From the NCBI GenBank assembly GCA_015655015.1, contig JAATFV010000026.1, forward strand, positions 1 to 64,000: a stretch of DNA of 64,000 bases, in the 5' to 3' direction. Each line of letters starts with the position of its first letter. Positions within the stretch are counted from its first letter, which is position 1. The DNA is from Chitinophagales bacterium. GTDB lineage: Bacteria > Bacteroidota > Bacteroidia > Chitinophagales > Chitinophagaceae. The notes beneath the pieces are model-generated. The model was not told the origin of the DNA, ran no database searches, and saw nothing but the letters and a program-made list of their open reading frames with translations. The position numbers and the translations under genes are program-made. Positions 1 to 8,503 of the stretch are shown piece after piece.

Positions 1-422
1 CAATGATGGATCCAGCCCTTGCCTTCCTGCCGGGTAGTTTCATGGACAGCCGCGGGCCTTAGTGTCTTGTAGAAAAGAAAGATGGCGAGGGCGATCAGCA
101 GGATGCCGAATGCCATATTGAAAAGATGCTGGGGAATGTATTGAGTAGTAAAAACGCCCAGGATCGATCCGGGGATCGTGAACAAGGCGAATACGATCCC
201 TGCCCGGTAATCAATCCGGCCTGACCTGGCGTAGGCTATGGAACCGGAGATGGCATTTACGGCCACAATAAAAATGGAGATAGCGGTTATGATTTCCGGC
301 GGCATTTGGGGGTTGCAGAGAATCAGCAGGGGGACGAGGATGAAACCTCCTCCGGCGCCAATCAATGTACCAAATGTTCCGATGATAAATCCTGTCAAAG
401 CCAATACAAATATATTATCCAT
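1..422 (-). CDS. TauE/SafE family sulfite/sulfonate exporter, 3'-truncated by window edge
   Basis: Partial minus-strand gene; the start ATG is at 422-420 and the reading frame leaves the window at base 1, so about 140 N-terminal residues are visible. They contain the glycine-rich first helix typical of TauE/SafE membrane proteins (GTLIGAGGGFILVPLL, residues about 17-32) and several further hydrophobic segments. The family moves sulfite, sulfonates or other organosulfur anions across the inner membrane. It lies 89 bp downstream of two YeeE/YedE genes on the same strand, so the three probably form one sulfur-transport operon. The substrate cannot be told from sequence. Confidence 0.88.
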   Translation of the reverse strand, partial: MDNIFVLALTGFIIGTFGTLIGAGGGFILVPLLILCNPQMPPEIITAISIFIVAVNAISGSIAYARSGRIDYRAGIVFALFTIPGSILGVFTTQYIPQHLFNMAFGILLIALAIFLFYKTLRPAAVHETTRQEGKGWIHH

Positions 423-511
423 ACTATGTTTTAGAACGCCTGGTTTGATTTCAATTGAACAGCGCCTCAGCGAAGTTATTCCGATAGATGATCTATAGTT
501 TCGGCCTGCCA

Positions 512-922
512 CTAATGGGGCAGCTTGTCCTTTAGCATTCCATATACCCAGGTGCCTGCGATGGCGAATAACAGGGTGATGGCCACCACGCCAAAACCGC
601 TGCCGATCTGAGCAAAGATCGGACCGGGACAGGCTCCGGTGATCGCCCAGCCCAGTCCGAAGATGACGCCGCCGATCACGTTTCCCCAATGGAATTTTTT
701 TACAGGGGTGCTGATCGTTTCTCCTTCTACGGAGGTCAGACGGTATTTTTTTATCAGGGCAACGGAGATCATGGCGACGAGGATGGCGCTGCCGATAATG
801 CCATACATGTGAAAGGATTGGAGGCGAAACATTTCCTGGATCCTGAACCAGGAGATCACTTCTGATTTTACCAGGATGATACCGAAGACGGCGCCGAGGA
901 AAAGATATTTTAGATACCGCAT
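512..922 (-). CDS. YeeE/YedE-type sulfur transport half protein (DUF6691-like)
   Basis: A 136-residue membrane protein with about four hydrophobic segments. The motif GVIFGLGWAITGACPGP near residues 86-102 carries the conserved Cys of the YeeE/YedE thiosulfate or sulfide-related transporters. At this length it is one half of the two-subunit (PmpA/PmpB-like) arrangement; the other half is the gene just upstream (960-1529), 37 bp away. It probably imports or handles inorganic sulfur species such as thiosulfate. It sits between its partner and a TauE/SafE gene, which supports a sulfur role. The exact substrate is unknown. Confidence 0.85.
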   Translation of the reverse strand: MRYLKYLFLGAVFGIILVKSEVISWFRIQEMFRLQSFHMYGIIGSAILVAMISVALIKKYRLTSVEGETISTPVKKFHWGNVIGGVIFGLGWAITGACPGPIFAQIGSGFGVVAITLLFAIAGTWVYGMLKDKLPH

Positions 923-959
923 GGGCTGAGCTTTTGAGGTTTGGGACGAATTATATTCT

Positions 960-1529
960 TCATAGCTTTAATAAAACGGGAAGGATCAGCCAGGTCATAA
1001 TAAACCCTCCGATCATGAAACAGATCGTTGCCGCGAGGGAGGGCCATTGGAGGGTAGCGATGCCCATAATGGAATGACCGGAAGTGCATCCGCCGGCATA
1101 CCGGGTGCCGAAACCTACCAGGAAACCGCCCAGGGCAAAGAATATCAGCCCCCTGACCGTGAATACCTGTGACCAGGCAAAAATATCTTTAGGCAATAAG
1201 CCCCCGAAATGGGTAATGCCTTCTTTGTGCAGCGTCGTTAGGGTTGCTGCGGAGATCCGGACATCAGCACCGTTGGATAAGAAGTAAGTGGCAATAAAAC
1301 CGCCGATGATTATTCCTGCGGCAAAATAGAGGTTCCATCTTTCTTTTTTCCAGTCGTAGGTGAAGAAAGGGATATTTGCCGGAAAGCAGGCGGCACAGAT
1401 ATGCCGCAGAGAGGAAGATATTCCGAAAGCCTTGTTACCGGCCAGCAGCAGGGCGGGCACGATCAACCCGATCAGGGGGCCGGCGATATACCAGGGCCAG
1501 GGCTGCTGAATGAGCTTGACGAGATTCAT
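960..1529 (-). CDS. YeeE/YedE family thiosulfate-type transporter subunit
   Basis: A 189-residue integral membrane protein, first gene of the minus-strand sulfur operon. It contains the signature [16 protein letters not shown] near residues 141-156, the conserved Cys/Gly motif of YeeE/YedE (sulfur transport) proteins. It pairs with the shorter protein at 512-922; together they match the two-part PmpA/PmpB layout often found with persulfide dioxygenases or rhodaneses in Bacteroidota. Neither of those enzymes is visible here; they could lie beyond the window edge. Role as a sulfur-species importer is by family knowledge. Confidence 0.87.
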   Translation of the reverse strand: MNLVKLIQQPWPWYIAGPLIGLIVPALLLAGNKAFGISSSLRHICAACFPANIPFFTYDWKKERWNLYFAAGIIIGGFIATYFLSNGADVRISAATLTTLHKEGITHFGGLLPKDIFAWSQVFTVRGLIFFALGGFLVGFGTRYAGGCTSGHSIMGIATLQWPSLAATICFMIGGFIMTWLILPVLLKL

Positions 1530-1541
1530 ATTATGGAGTTA

Positions 1542-1553
1542 ACAGGTTCCTGT
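1542..1553. promoter_or_regulatory. 12-bp palindrome upstream of the sulfur operon
   Basis: ACAGGTTCCTGT has perfect 5-bp arms around TT and lies 13 bp upstream of the first YeeE/YedE start codon (1529). It could be an operator for a sulfur-responsive repressor, but short palindromes also arise by chance. Confidence 0.25.
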
Positions 1554-1566
1554 AGGTCTGATTGCA

Positions 1567-1589
1567 CGATCCGGGATGTCCCGGGATCG
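1567..1589. other. GC-rich hairpin between mutS2 and the sulfur operon
   Basis: CGATCC-GGGA-tg-TCCC-g-GGATCG folds into a stem of about 10 bp with one bulged G. It lies downstream of the MutS2 stop and upstream of the sulfur operon, both minus strand. There is no T-tract, so it is not a standard intrinsic terminator; it could still stabilise the mutS2 mRNA 3' end. Confidence 0.35.
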
Positions 1590-1783
1590 AATTCGGCCGG
1601 GAACAGTTTCCGGGCGGCAATGGTAATGGGTCTGATCCGGATTAATTGTCTGCTTTCTGACAATTGGATAATTTTTTTTCCGGCAGGTAATTCTTTCCAG
1701 TTTGAGCTTCCTGTTTGCGTTTCTCCCTGTTTGTGCTTCTTTCCCGATACTGCTGTTAACTGGTTGTAATTTTCGGGGAGATT

Positions 1784-1827
1784 TTTACTCCGTCGATTTT
1801 TCCTGTTTACTCCGCCGATTCTTCCTG
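1784..1827. repeat. 22-bp imperfect tandem duplication spanning the mutS2 stop codon
   Basis: Two adjacent 22-bp units (1784-1805 and 1806-1827) of the form TTTACTCCGnCGATTnTTCCTG differ at two positions. The second unit holds the last MutS2 codons and stop. Because 22 is not a multiple of three, the outer copy is out of frame and untranslated. Confidence 0.75.
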
Positions 1828-3921
1828 TGGTTTGTCCCGGACAACGATCAGATCGGCCAGTTCGGTCGTGATGGGGATCAGCCCTACCTGCACCACGGCT
1901 TTTTTTCCCCGGATCTCCTTTATTTTGCCTACCTGGTGGTTCTTGCGCATCATTACTTTATCACCTACCTGTACGTCTCCCCCGACTTCTTCATACCTGG
2001 AATCGAATTTTTTCTTTACTTTTTCATTTCCCTGTTTCTCTTTCTGCTTGAATAACAGGAGCTGCATCTGGCGGATCACCTCACTCTTATCGTCCGACCT
2101 GCGCCAGTCGAAAAGGATCTGCTTCAATTTGCGTTCCATTTCCTTCAGGTAAGCGGTCCGTTCCTCGGTGATCTTATTCTGATGTTTGAGCAGCTCCACC
2201 TGCTGGTCATGTTTTTCCCGGTGGATCAGGATTTCCATTTCCCTTTTCAGCTTTTCATTTTCCTTCAGCATTTTCTGAAGGTCTTTTTCCCGCTGTTCCA
2301 GGTGCCGCAAATCCTGTTCGGTCCTGTTCAACAACTTATCCAGCCGGAAATGGTCCTCATCGACCAGGGCGCGAGCCCGCTGGATGAGCCTGGGCTCCAG
2401 TCCGATACGTTCGGCGATGGAAAAAGTATAGGAGCTGCCCGGCTTACCGATGATAAGCTTGTATAGAGGGGCAAGGTTGCTCTCGTCAAAAGCCATGGCT
2501 CCGTTGATGATCCCCGGGGTCTTATTCGCCATTACCTTCAGGTTGAGATAGTGGGTAGTGACGATGCCGAAGGAATGTTTGCGCACCAGCTCTTCCAGGA
2601 TCACTTCTGCAAAAGCTCCTCCCAGGTTGGGGTCGCTGCCGCTACCCAGCTCATCGATGAAGAACAGGGTCTTCCCATTGGCATTCTCCATGAAATATTT
2701 CATGTTCTTCAGGTGGGAGCTATAGGTGCTCAGCTCGAATTCCAGGCTTTGGGTATCGCCGATATGGATCATGATCTGTTTGAAGATGCCCATTTCGGAA
2801 TCGGGGTGAACAGGGACCAGCAGGCCGCTCTGGATCATCAGCTGCAGGAGTCCGACCGTCTTCATGGTGACGGTCTTTCCGCCTGCATTCGGGCCTGAGA
2901 TGACCAGGAGGCGGTCCTTTTCATTCAGGTTGATATTCGTTGGAATGGTCGGTTTCTGATTCTTTCGGTTGTACAGGTACAACAGCGGGTGGTATGCCTG
3001 CCGGAGCTGTATATGCGCTTTATCCAGCAGCAGGGGGAAGTTGGCGTTCATGTCGATGGCCAGCCTTGCTTTCGCCCGGATAAAGTCAAATTCCCCCAGG
3101 ATATCGTGCCAGGCCGCCAGTAAAGGGGCGTGACCCGACAGCTGGGTGGTCAGCTCCCGAAGGATACGGTAAACTTCCTTGCTCTCGGCATGCTCCAGGG
3201 AAAATACATCATTGTTGAGCTCGATCGTCTCCTCCGGCTCGATGAAAGAGGTGCGGCGGGTGTCGCTTTCCCCGTGCAGAATGCCTTTCACCTGCCGTTT
3301 GTGCTCGGCGAAGATGGCCACTACCCTTCTGCCGTTGAGGAAGGACTCTTCTATATCGGCGACATAACCGGATTTGCCCAGCTTGGAAAGGATCCTGTCG
3401 AACTGGCGTCTCAGCTCATTTCTTTTCCGGAAGAGGCTCATGCGAATATTGGCCAGCTCTTCCGAGGCGTTGTCCCGGACGATGCCCGACTCGTCCAGGA
3501 CCTCGTCTATTTTTGCAATGATGCTCTTTTCGTACTGCGTATGTGCGATCACTCTGGCCAGGGCCGGGTAAGCGATCTTTCTTTCCGTGTCAAACCAGCG
3601 GAAGATACTATTCATGCTCTCAGCCAGCTTTCGGATCTGAAGGAATTGTTCGCCGGTGAGCGTAGCGCCGGGAATGCCGAGTAGTTTCAGCTCCCTGGAG
3701 AGGTTGAGCGTATTGTCATTCGGAAAGTATTGTCCGTTCTGCAGCACCCCTTTGAACTCATGGGCCTGCCTCAACTCCCATTCTATGAATTCGAGGCGGG
3801 TATGGATACGCAGATCCCCGGCTTTTGCACGGGCATATTCTGTATTGCATTGCTCTGCCAGCAAATTCCTGATCTTATCAAACTCTAATTGCACCAAGGC
3901 CGATTCCGGAAAAATTCTCAT
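1807..3921 (-). CDS. mutS2: MutS2 family protein lacking the Smr domain
   Basis: A 704-residue MutS2 homologue. Walker A GPNAGGKT is at residues 343-350, followed by Walker B with FFIDELGSGSDP, then a long charged coiled-coil clamp region and a C-terminal KOW/Tudor-like segment (GDKVMMRKNHQVGKIKEIRG). MutS2 proteins bind branched DNA or stalled, collided ribosomes. The usual C-terminal Smr nuclease domain is absent: the protein stops right after the Tudor-like part, and the 277 bp downstream do not encode Smr in any frame. Shorter Smr-less MutS2 forms are known in Bacteroidota, so this may be lineage-typical. The start is supported by a TACCTTTG promoter element 43 bp upstream. Confidence 0.93.
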   Translation of the reverse strand: MRIFPESALVQLEFDKIRNLLAEQCNTEYARAKAGDLRIHTRLEFIEWELRQAHEFKGVLQNGQYFPNDNTLNLSRELKLLGIPGATLTGEQFLQIRKLAESMNSIFRWFDTERKIAYPALARVIAHTQYEKSIIAKIDEVLDESGIVRDNASEELANIRMSLFRKRNELRRQFDRILSKLGKSGYVADIEESFLNGRRVVAIFAEHKRQVKGILHGESDTRRTSFIEPEETIELNNDVFSLEHAESKEVYRILRELTTQLSGHAPLLAAWHDILGEFDFIRAKARLAIDMNANFPLLLDKAHIQLRQAYHPLLYLYNRKNQKPTIPTNINLNEKDRLLVISGPNAGGKTVTMKTVGLLQLMIQSGLLVPVHPDSEMGIFKQIMIHIGDTQSLEFELSTYSSHLKNMKYFMENANGKTLFFIDELGSGSDPNLGGAFAEVILEELVRKHSFGIVTTHYLNLKVMANKTPGIINGAMAFDESNLAPLYKLIIGKPGSSYTFSIAERIGLEPRLIQRARALVDEDHFRLDKLLNRTEQDLRHLEQREKDLQKMLKENEKLKREMEILIHREKHDQQVELLKHQNKITEERTAYLKEMERKLKQILFDWRRSDDKSEVIRQMQLLLFKQKEKQGNEKVKKKFDSRYEEVGGDVQVGDKVMMRKNHQVGKIKEIRGKKAVVQVGLIPITTELADLIVVRDKPQEESAE

Positions 3922-3963
3922 ACCCTACGCCCCTAAAGAGGCTTTTAATTTTTTTAAGAGCAG

Positions 3964-3971
3964 CAAAGGTA
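3964..3971 (-). promoter_or_regulatory. Bacteroidetes -7 element for mutS2
   Basis: On the minus strand the sequence reads TACCTTTG, an exact match to the Bacteroidetes -7 consensus TAnnTTTG, 43 bp upstream of the mutS2 ATG. No clear -33 TTTG box is at the expected distance. Confidence 0.5.
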
Positions 3972-4001
3972 CGTTTGTTCGCCGGTAAACCTTGTAAATG
4001 C

Positions 4002-4583
4002 TTACGTAATCGAGGCAGCCCATTCGTCTGCTGTCAGCACAGCTGCCTGACGGGGGAAAACCTTGGAAAACAGGACGTTATGCACTTCACTGTCTCCATC
4101 GGCACAACAATCGGAAAGGACGGATAAATGATAATCCTTATCGGAGGCTTCCCGGAGGGTGGACAAGACCACGCCGCTGGTGGAAAGACCGGTGAGCACT
4201 AAGTGTTGCACCTTAAGGGACCGTAGTACTACTTCCAGGTCGCTGCCGGCGAAAGCGCTGACGCGGCGTTTGGTCACTACGATATCTCCGGGTTGAGGGG
4301 CCACGGCAGGGTAAATGACAATGGGCTCTTCCAGGCCGGGAAAGCTGGCGGCATTGGCTTTGATGGCAAAAAAGGACTTGTTGTCCGGGCTGATCTCGGG
4401 AAGCCCTTTCCGGAATCCCACCACTACATAAATAATGGGCAGGCCGGCGGCCCGGGCAGCGCCAATGGCCCCCTGTAAAGAGCTGATGACATCTTTGCTG
4501 CTGTCCCCCAGCCTGCTGACGATGTTGGTCTGGATATCCATAACCAGTAATGCTGTTTTCAGGTCTTTGCGTGAAGTTTCCAT
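4002..4583 (-). CDS. Isochorismatase-like hydrolase without the catalytic Cys
   Basis: A 193-residue protein of the isochorismatase (cysteine hydrolase) fold. Asp16 in LLVMDIQTN and Lys105 in VVTKRR match two of the family catalytic residues. The third position, normally Cys in GxxTxxCV of nicotinamidases and related amidases, is Val138 in GLSTSGVVLST. True isochorismatases such as EntB and PhzD also lack this Cys, so the protein may hydrolyse a vinyl ether or use another chemistry rather than being dead. It is the last gene of a MarR-MFS-hydrolase operon, 16 bp behind the transporter, which suggests detoxification of a compound the exporter handles. Substrate unknown. Confidence 0.85.
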   Translation of the reverse strand: METSRKDLKTALLVMDIQTNIVSRLGDSSKDVISSLQGAIGAARAAGLPIIYVVVGFRKGLPEISPDNKSFFAIKANAASFPGLEEPIVIYPAVAPQPGDIVVTKRRVSAFAGSDLEVVLRSLKVQHLVLTGLSTSGVVLSTLREASDKDYHLSVLSDCCADGDSEVHNVLFSKVFPRQAAVLTADEWAASIT

Positions 4584-4599
4584 TCTTTTTTGTTTTAAT

Positions 4600-5928
4600 T
4601 TATGGTAGTGTGACTTTCTTATCTGTTAAAACGGATCCGTCCAGGGCAGGTTCGGCCAGGATCGCGGATGCTGATATCGCCTCAAGAGAAGATCCGGCTG
4701 CAACTTCCGCTTTACTGACCGGCTCTTCCTTTTTCGTCAGGAATGACCAGAATAAGCTTACCATCAGCAATGCGCAAATACCTTCGATCAACATGGTATT
4801 GGGAGCTCCGATATACTGGGATATAGCTCCTACCAGGAGGCTTCCCAGGGGCAGCATACCGAAATAGGCCATCGCGAAGTAGCTGATCACCCGTCCCCGC
4901 ATGGCCGGAGCTACTGTTGTCTGGATGATCGTGTTGATGACCGTTGTCTGTGCGAACATTCCAAAACCGCATATCGTGGCAAAGAACATGGCAAGGGAAA
5001 ATAAAGTGGTGTGGGAGAACAGAATCAGTCCGACTCCGAATATCAGGGTATTTATCAACAATATTTTCTTCCGGTTGACGGTGGGTCCCATGGAAGCGAT
5101 AAAGAGCGCTCCGCCAAGGGCTCCGATGCCGATAAAACTTTCGATATAACCAAAGGTAGAGGCATTGCCTTTGAAAATGACCTTGGCATAAACGGGCAAT
5201 AAAGTGACATAGGGTATCACCAGGAGGCTCATCCCCGCCAGCATCAGGATCACTTTGGCGATGGAAGGAGTCTGCTTCAGATAGGTAAATCCTTCCCGGA
5301 GCTCCGTCAACACCTTCTTATCACGCGGTCCTTGTATATAGGGGGGCAATTTCATCCGCAGGAGAGAGCCGATCACGGCGATGAAACTGGCGGCATTCAA
5401 TACGAAACAGATGCCTGCCCCCAACTTCTCCAGCACGATACCGGCAATGGCCGGACCGACCAGGCGCGCCAGGTTGACCATGGAAGAGTTGAGAGCCAGG
5501 GCATTCGGGAGGTGAGCCTTGTTATCGACCATCTCATAGACCAGGGCCTGACGGGCCGGAACGTCAAAGGCATTAATGCTGCCCAGCAGCACACTGAGCA
5601 GTAACATTTCCCAGACGGTGTAATGCCCCAGCAAGACCAGGGTAGCAAGGCATACAGCCTGTACCAGGGAGGCTACCTGGGTAAAAAGCAGGACGCGAAA
5701 GCGATCATACCGATCGGATACCACTCCGCCGAAAAGCCCCAATACAAAAGAAGGGAACTGACCGGCGAAGACTGTCAGCCCCAGCATAAAGGTGGAATGC
5801 GTAAGCGTATAAACGACCCACATGACCGCGGTACGCTGCATCCAGGTACCGACCAGGGATACGGATTGTCCATAAAAATAGAGCCGGTAATTACGGCTTT
5901 GAAAAGCGTTGAACGTTGATAATTTCAT
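4600..5928 (-). CDS. MFS transporter, EntS/MFS_3-type exporter
   Basis: A 442-residue major facilitator protein with about 12 hydrophobic segments. The N-terminus (NYRLYFYGQSVSLVGTWMQ) and the loop GGVVSDRYDRFRVL (motif A-like, residues about 67-80) are typical of the MFS_3 group that includes the enterobactin exporter EntS and many drug exporters. The C-terminal 40 residues are a hydrophilic tail. It lies 56 bp downstream of a MarR gene and 16 bp upstream of an isochorismatase-like hydrolase, all on the minus strand, so export of an aromatic or toxic compound under MarR control is likely. The compound cannot be named. Confidence 0.88.
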   Translation of the reverse strand: MKLSTFNAFQSRNYRLYFYGQSVSLVGTWMQRTAVMWVVYTLTHSTFMLGLTVFAGQFPSFVLGLFGGVVSDRYDRFRVLLFTQVASLVQAVCLATLVLLGHYTVWEMLLLSVLLGSINAFDVPARQALVYEMVDNKAHLPNALALNSSMVNLARLVGPAIAGIVLEKLGAGICFVLNAASFIAVIGSLLRMKLPPYIQGPRDKKVLTELREGFTYLKQTPSIAKVILMLAGMSLLVIPYVTLLPVYAKVIFKGNASTFGYIESFIGIGALGGALFIASMGPTVNRKKILLINTLIFGVGLILFSHTTLFSLAMFFATICGFGMFAQTTVINTIIQTTVAPAMRGRVISYFAMAYFGMLPLGSLLVGAISQYIGAPNTMLIEGICALLMVSLFWSFLTKKEEPVSKAEVAAGSSLEAISASAILAEPALDGSVLTDKKVTLP

Positions 5929-5984
5929 GAGCTGTTCTCCTTCTGTTCTTCTTGTTTTTCTTATTTATTATTCCTTTTTTCTTG

Positions 5985-6443
5985 TTATTTCTGTAAAATA
6001 TCACCCGGCTCATCGATCAACTTTGCCAGAATATTCATGGCCTCCTTTAATAGATCCTTCTCTTTTTCCGTCGTCCTTTCATGGAGGGTTCGGGCCAGCC
6101 ATTCCTGTTTTTCCTGTCGGGCCTGTTCGACAAAGTGTATGCCGGCGGGGGTGAGTGATAGTTTTACCTTTCTTTTGTCTTCGCCGGAAGGTGTCTTGAT
6201 AATCAACTCCAGTTTGAACAGGTGGTTGATGATCTGGGACATGGACTGGGTAGTAACTTTTTCCAACTGGGCCAGTTCGCTGGGCAGCAATTCCTCCTGC
6301 TGGTAGAGCAGGCTCAGGCAGGATCGTTCTGTCAGGGAAAGCGTTTGCTGGTGGGGGGTCTGCTTGCGGAGGACCTTTACCAGCCGGTGAATGACGGTAC
6401 GCAGGCTGGCTGCTATTTCGATGTCCTTAATAGAGGCATTCAT
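5985..6443 (-). CDS. MarR family transcriptional regulator
   Basis: A 152-residue MarR-type winged-helix repressor. The recognition helix region QLEKVTTQSMSQIINHL is followed by a wing containing GEDKRKVKLSLT, the conserved D-x-R signature. Helices at both ends form the dimer interface. It is the first gene of an operon with an MFS exporter and an isochorismatase-like enzyme. The promoter region 6456-6504 carries strong inverted repeats that could be its own operator, so autoregulation and ligand-induced release are likely by family knowledge. Confidence 0.9.
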   Translation of the reverse strand: MNASIKDIEIAASLRTVIHRLVKVLRKQTPHQQTLSLTERSCLSLLYQQEELLPSELAQLEKVTTQSMSQIINHLFKLELIIKTPSGEDKRKVKLSLTPAGIHFVEQARQEKQEWLARTLHERTTEKEKDLLKEAMNILAKLIDEPGDILQK

Positions 6444-6455
6444 AGTGCGAAGGTA

Positions 6456-6504
6456 AAAGTTGTAAAGTAAACTTACAAATTAAACTTACAACTTTACTTT
6501 ACAA
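6456..6504. promoter_or_regulatory. Overlapping inverted repeats, candidate MarR operator
   Basis: Two exact nested inverted repeats lie just upstream of the MarR start. AAAGTTGTAA (6456-6465) pairs with TTACAACTTT (6486-6495), and TTGTAAAGTAAA (6460-6471) pairs with TTTACTTTACAA (6493-6504). The motif CTTACAA also occurs twice in between. This AT-rich symmetric block, 13-61 bp before the start codon, is placed where a repressor would block transcription. Confidence 0.6.
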
Positions 6505-7094
6505 GATTCGGGGCTACAGGGGACTGAATTCGATCCTTTTTGATGCAGATTTGCGTAAAAATGAATTTTGATTTTGCCACGCAAATAAACCCTGAACTAA
6601 AAAAAGTTCAATTTCAAAGGAGCATTAGACATTGCTGAAAATAAACTCAGTGAAATCAAAAAATCGGAATTTCATTCTGCTTTGGGACAATCACTTGTAT
6701 GTCAGGCTGACGTTAAGGATAAATTTTCATGATACGGAAAAAGGCTTAAAGCCAAGCGAAATCGTCCGTTCTGAAAACTATTCTTTTTGTCCGTTTTGCA
6801 AAACGACACAACTAAAGGAGGTTCGACCGGCCGAGGTAGAGAGGTTACCGTGTCGAACATGGCGATGTTTGATGCGCTGATGACGCTTGCGTCGGATGGC
6901 GTTATTCTTAGGCCGGTGATGAGAAAGCAGATTCTCATCGAAAAGTATGGAAGGGATTGGGTGGGAGAGGAACTGTTTTCATCCAATTTTAATCCTTAAA
7001 ATTTGTTTTTATAAAATTATACTTTTAGCTTTATTACGTACTGCCATTTGTTGATGGTAGTCCGCCCTTAATCATTAAACCTAAGTTATCCTAA
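6505..7094. other. 590-bp region without a convincing gene; probable left edge of the island
   Basis: AT-rich stretch between the MarR promoter and the Sel1 gene. A 70-codon frame with a TTG start (6787-6999, plus) ends in a protein-like stretch (VMRKQILIEKYGRDWVGEEL), and other short frames overlap it on both strands, but none has recognisable similarity, so this may be a gene remnant. Near the right end a TTTG (7002-7005) and TACTTTTA (7020-7027), one base from the -7 consensus, could be a weak promoter for the operon that starts at 7095. No tRNA or copy of the right-end scar was found. Confidence 0.4.
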
Positions 7095-8492
7095 ATGAAC
7101 CGCCTCTTTCTAGTGATTGCTGCTTTTCCCATGCTTTGCGGGGCGCAGCCACTACCCGACACTTCGGGACTCGCTCTGTACAAACAAGCTTATAACTATC
7201 TTAAAGGTGCCAATGCCGCCTACGAACCCGATAAAGCGGTCTCGCTGTTCGCGATGTCTGCAGCAAAGGGCAATGGTCAGGCGATGAATGCATTAGGGGA
7301 TATATATGTATCCGGCAATGTCGTTCGATCGGATGTTTCAGCGGCAATAGCGTGGTATAAAAGGGCCTATGCAGCGGGCTATTACAAAGCACTTTCGAGT
7401 CTTGGCAAATTATACCGTGAAGGGACGCTTGTTCCCCAAGACTTTGAATTAGCAGCATCGTACTATCACCAGGGTGCAGAGCACGGCGACCATAGCTGTA
7501 AGAACTGGCTTGCCTACTCGTATTATAAAGGATTTGGTGTTGAACAAGATTACACGAAGGCGTATGCGCTCTACCAGGAGCTTGCTGATTCCGGCGATGC
7601 CAACGCCATGTATTTTCTTGGGAAATGTTATCGCAATGGATACGGAATCAACCCGGATGTAATACTTGCGCGGGAATGGCTTATTAAAGCAGCCGCGCGG
7701 GGTCAAAATCAAGCCATTCACGAGCTCCGAGTCGAACCGCAGCCGGACAACCGATATATCAATAACCCCGGACTTCAAAGCGAGGTACAAAAAATGCAGG
7801 CACATTCCGATAATTTGACGACAGCCGACTGCAATGATCTGGGAGGAATGTATCATGGTTACGCGATTTATTACGATTTCAGCCATCGATATGTCGTAGA
7901 AATATCCCCGCTGACATTATCCATTGATAAGTCTACGGATGGCTCTTATATCGGAAAATGGAAGGAGAATGATAGCCTGGAGTGCCCGGTCAAGGCGAGC
8001 TATGGGGCAAATATGCTTGCATTTGACAGCAGTTGCCGGTACACCCGTCAGAACCATTACAGTAATAGGAACCCAGAGCCGTACCGGTTTGACAATACAA
8101 GCCTTGCTCTTAAGTTCAAAGGAGACAGCATGTACCTTACAGGAGAGATGCATTTTTATAGCATCAACAGACGGGAACCCAGCGAGCCAGTCAGCGTGTT
8201 TCTGTCAAAATCAATAAACGCTGGAATTGCCACCACCCGCGCTTCCATAATAGTGACGCCGAATCCGGCGGTATCGCAGGTCAGAGCCACAATTACCACT
8301 ACGGCAACACGTCGTATCACCCTCGAAATAGTCGACAATTCCGGAAAGCTGCTGATCCAAACTGGCATCCAGCAATTGCCTGCCGGTACCTATACTTATT
8401 CCTTCGATTTGGAAGACTTCGCTGCTGGCAGCTATTTCCTCAAGCTCGGCGGTGAGAACAAGATCCAGACAAAACAATTTATCAAGCTGTAA
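7095..8492 (+). CDS. Secreted Sel1-repeat protein with T9SS C-terminal sorting domain
   Basis: A 465-residue exported protein. A short signal peptide (MNRLFLVIAAFPMLCGAQ) is followed by about five Sel1-type TPR repeats (residues about 40-230; e.g. AMNALGDIYVSGNVVRSDVS, AMYFLGKCYRNGYGINPDV). A middle region has no recognised domain. The last 80 residues form a type A T9SS sorting domain: VTPNPAVSQVRATI, then LEIVDNSGKLL, the LPAGTYTYSFDL strand, and a final AAGSYFLKL...KQFIKL. It should be exported by Sec, then taken across the outer membrane by the type IX system and kept at the surface or released. Sel1 repeats usually mediate protein binding. It heads a tight six-gene operon that includes a Tae4-like amidase. 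Confidence 0.85.
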   Translation: MNRLFLVIAAFPMLCGAQPLPDTSGLALYKQAYNYLKGANAAYEPDKAVSLFAMSAAKGNGQAMNALGDIYVSGNVVRSDVSAAIAWYKRAYAAGYYKALSSLGKLYREGTLVPQDFELAASYYHQGAEHGDHSCKNWLAYSYYKGFGVEQDYTKAYALYQELADSGDANAMYFLGKCYRNGYGINPDVILAREWLIKAAARGQNQAIHELRVEPQPDNRYINNPGLQSEVQKMQAHSDNLTTADCNDLGGMYHGYAIYYDFSHRYVVEISPLTLSIDKSTDGSYIGKWKENDSLECPVKASYGANMLAFDSSCRYTRQNHYSNRNPEPYRFDNTSLALKFKGDSMYLTGEMHFYSINRREPSEPVSVFLSKSINAGIATTRASIIVTPNPAVSQVRATITTTATRRITLEIVDNSGKLLIQTGIQQLPAGTYTYSFDLEDFAAGSYFLKLGGENKIQTKQFIKL

Positions 8493-8503
8493 AGCCTAAC
8501 CAG

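Noticed and set aside
2182..3684. Several plus-strand frames of 94-184 codons opposite mutS2
   Set aside because: They lie wholly antisense to a well-supported gene, share no family features, and overlap one another; they result from the codon bias of mutS2.
6632..6880. An 82-codon plus-strand frame with a CPFC motif
   Set aside because: Overlaps other short frames on both strands, no family similarity, and no promoter match.
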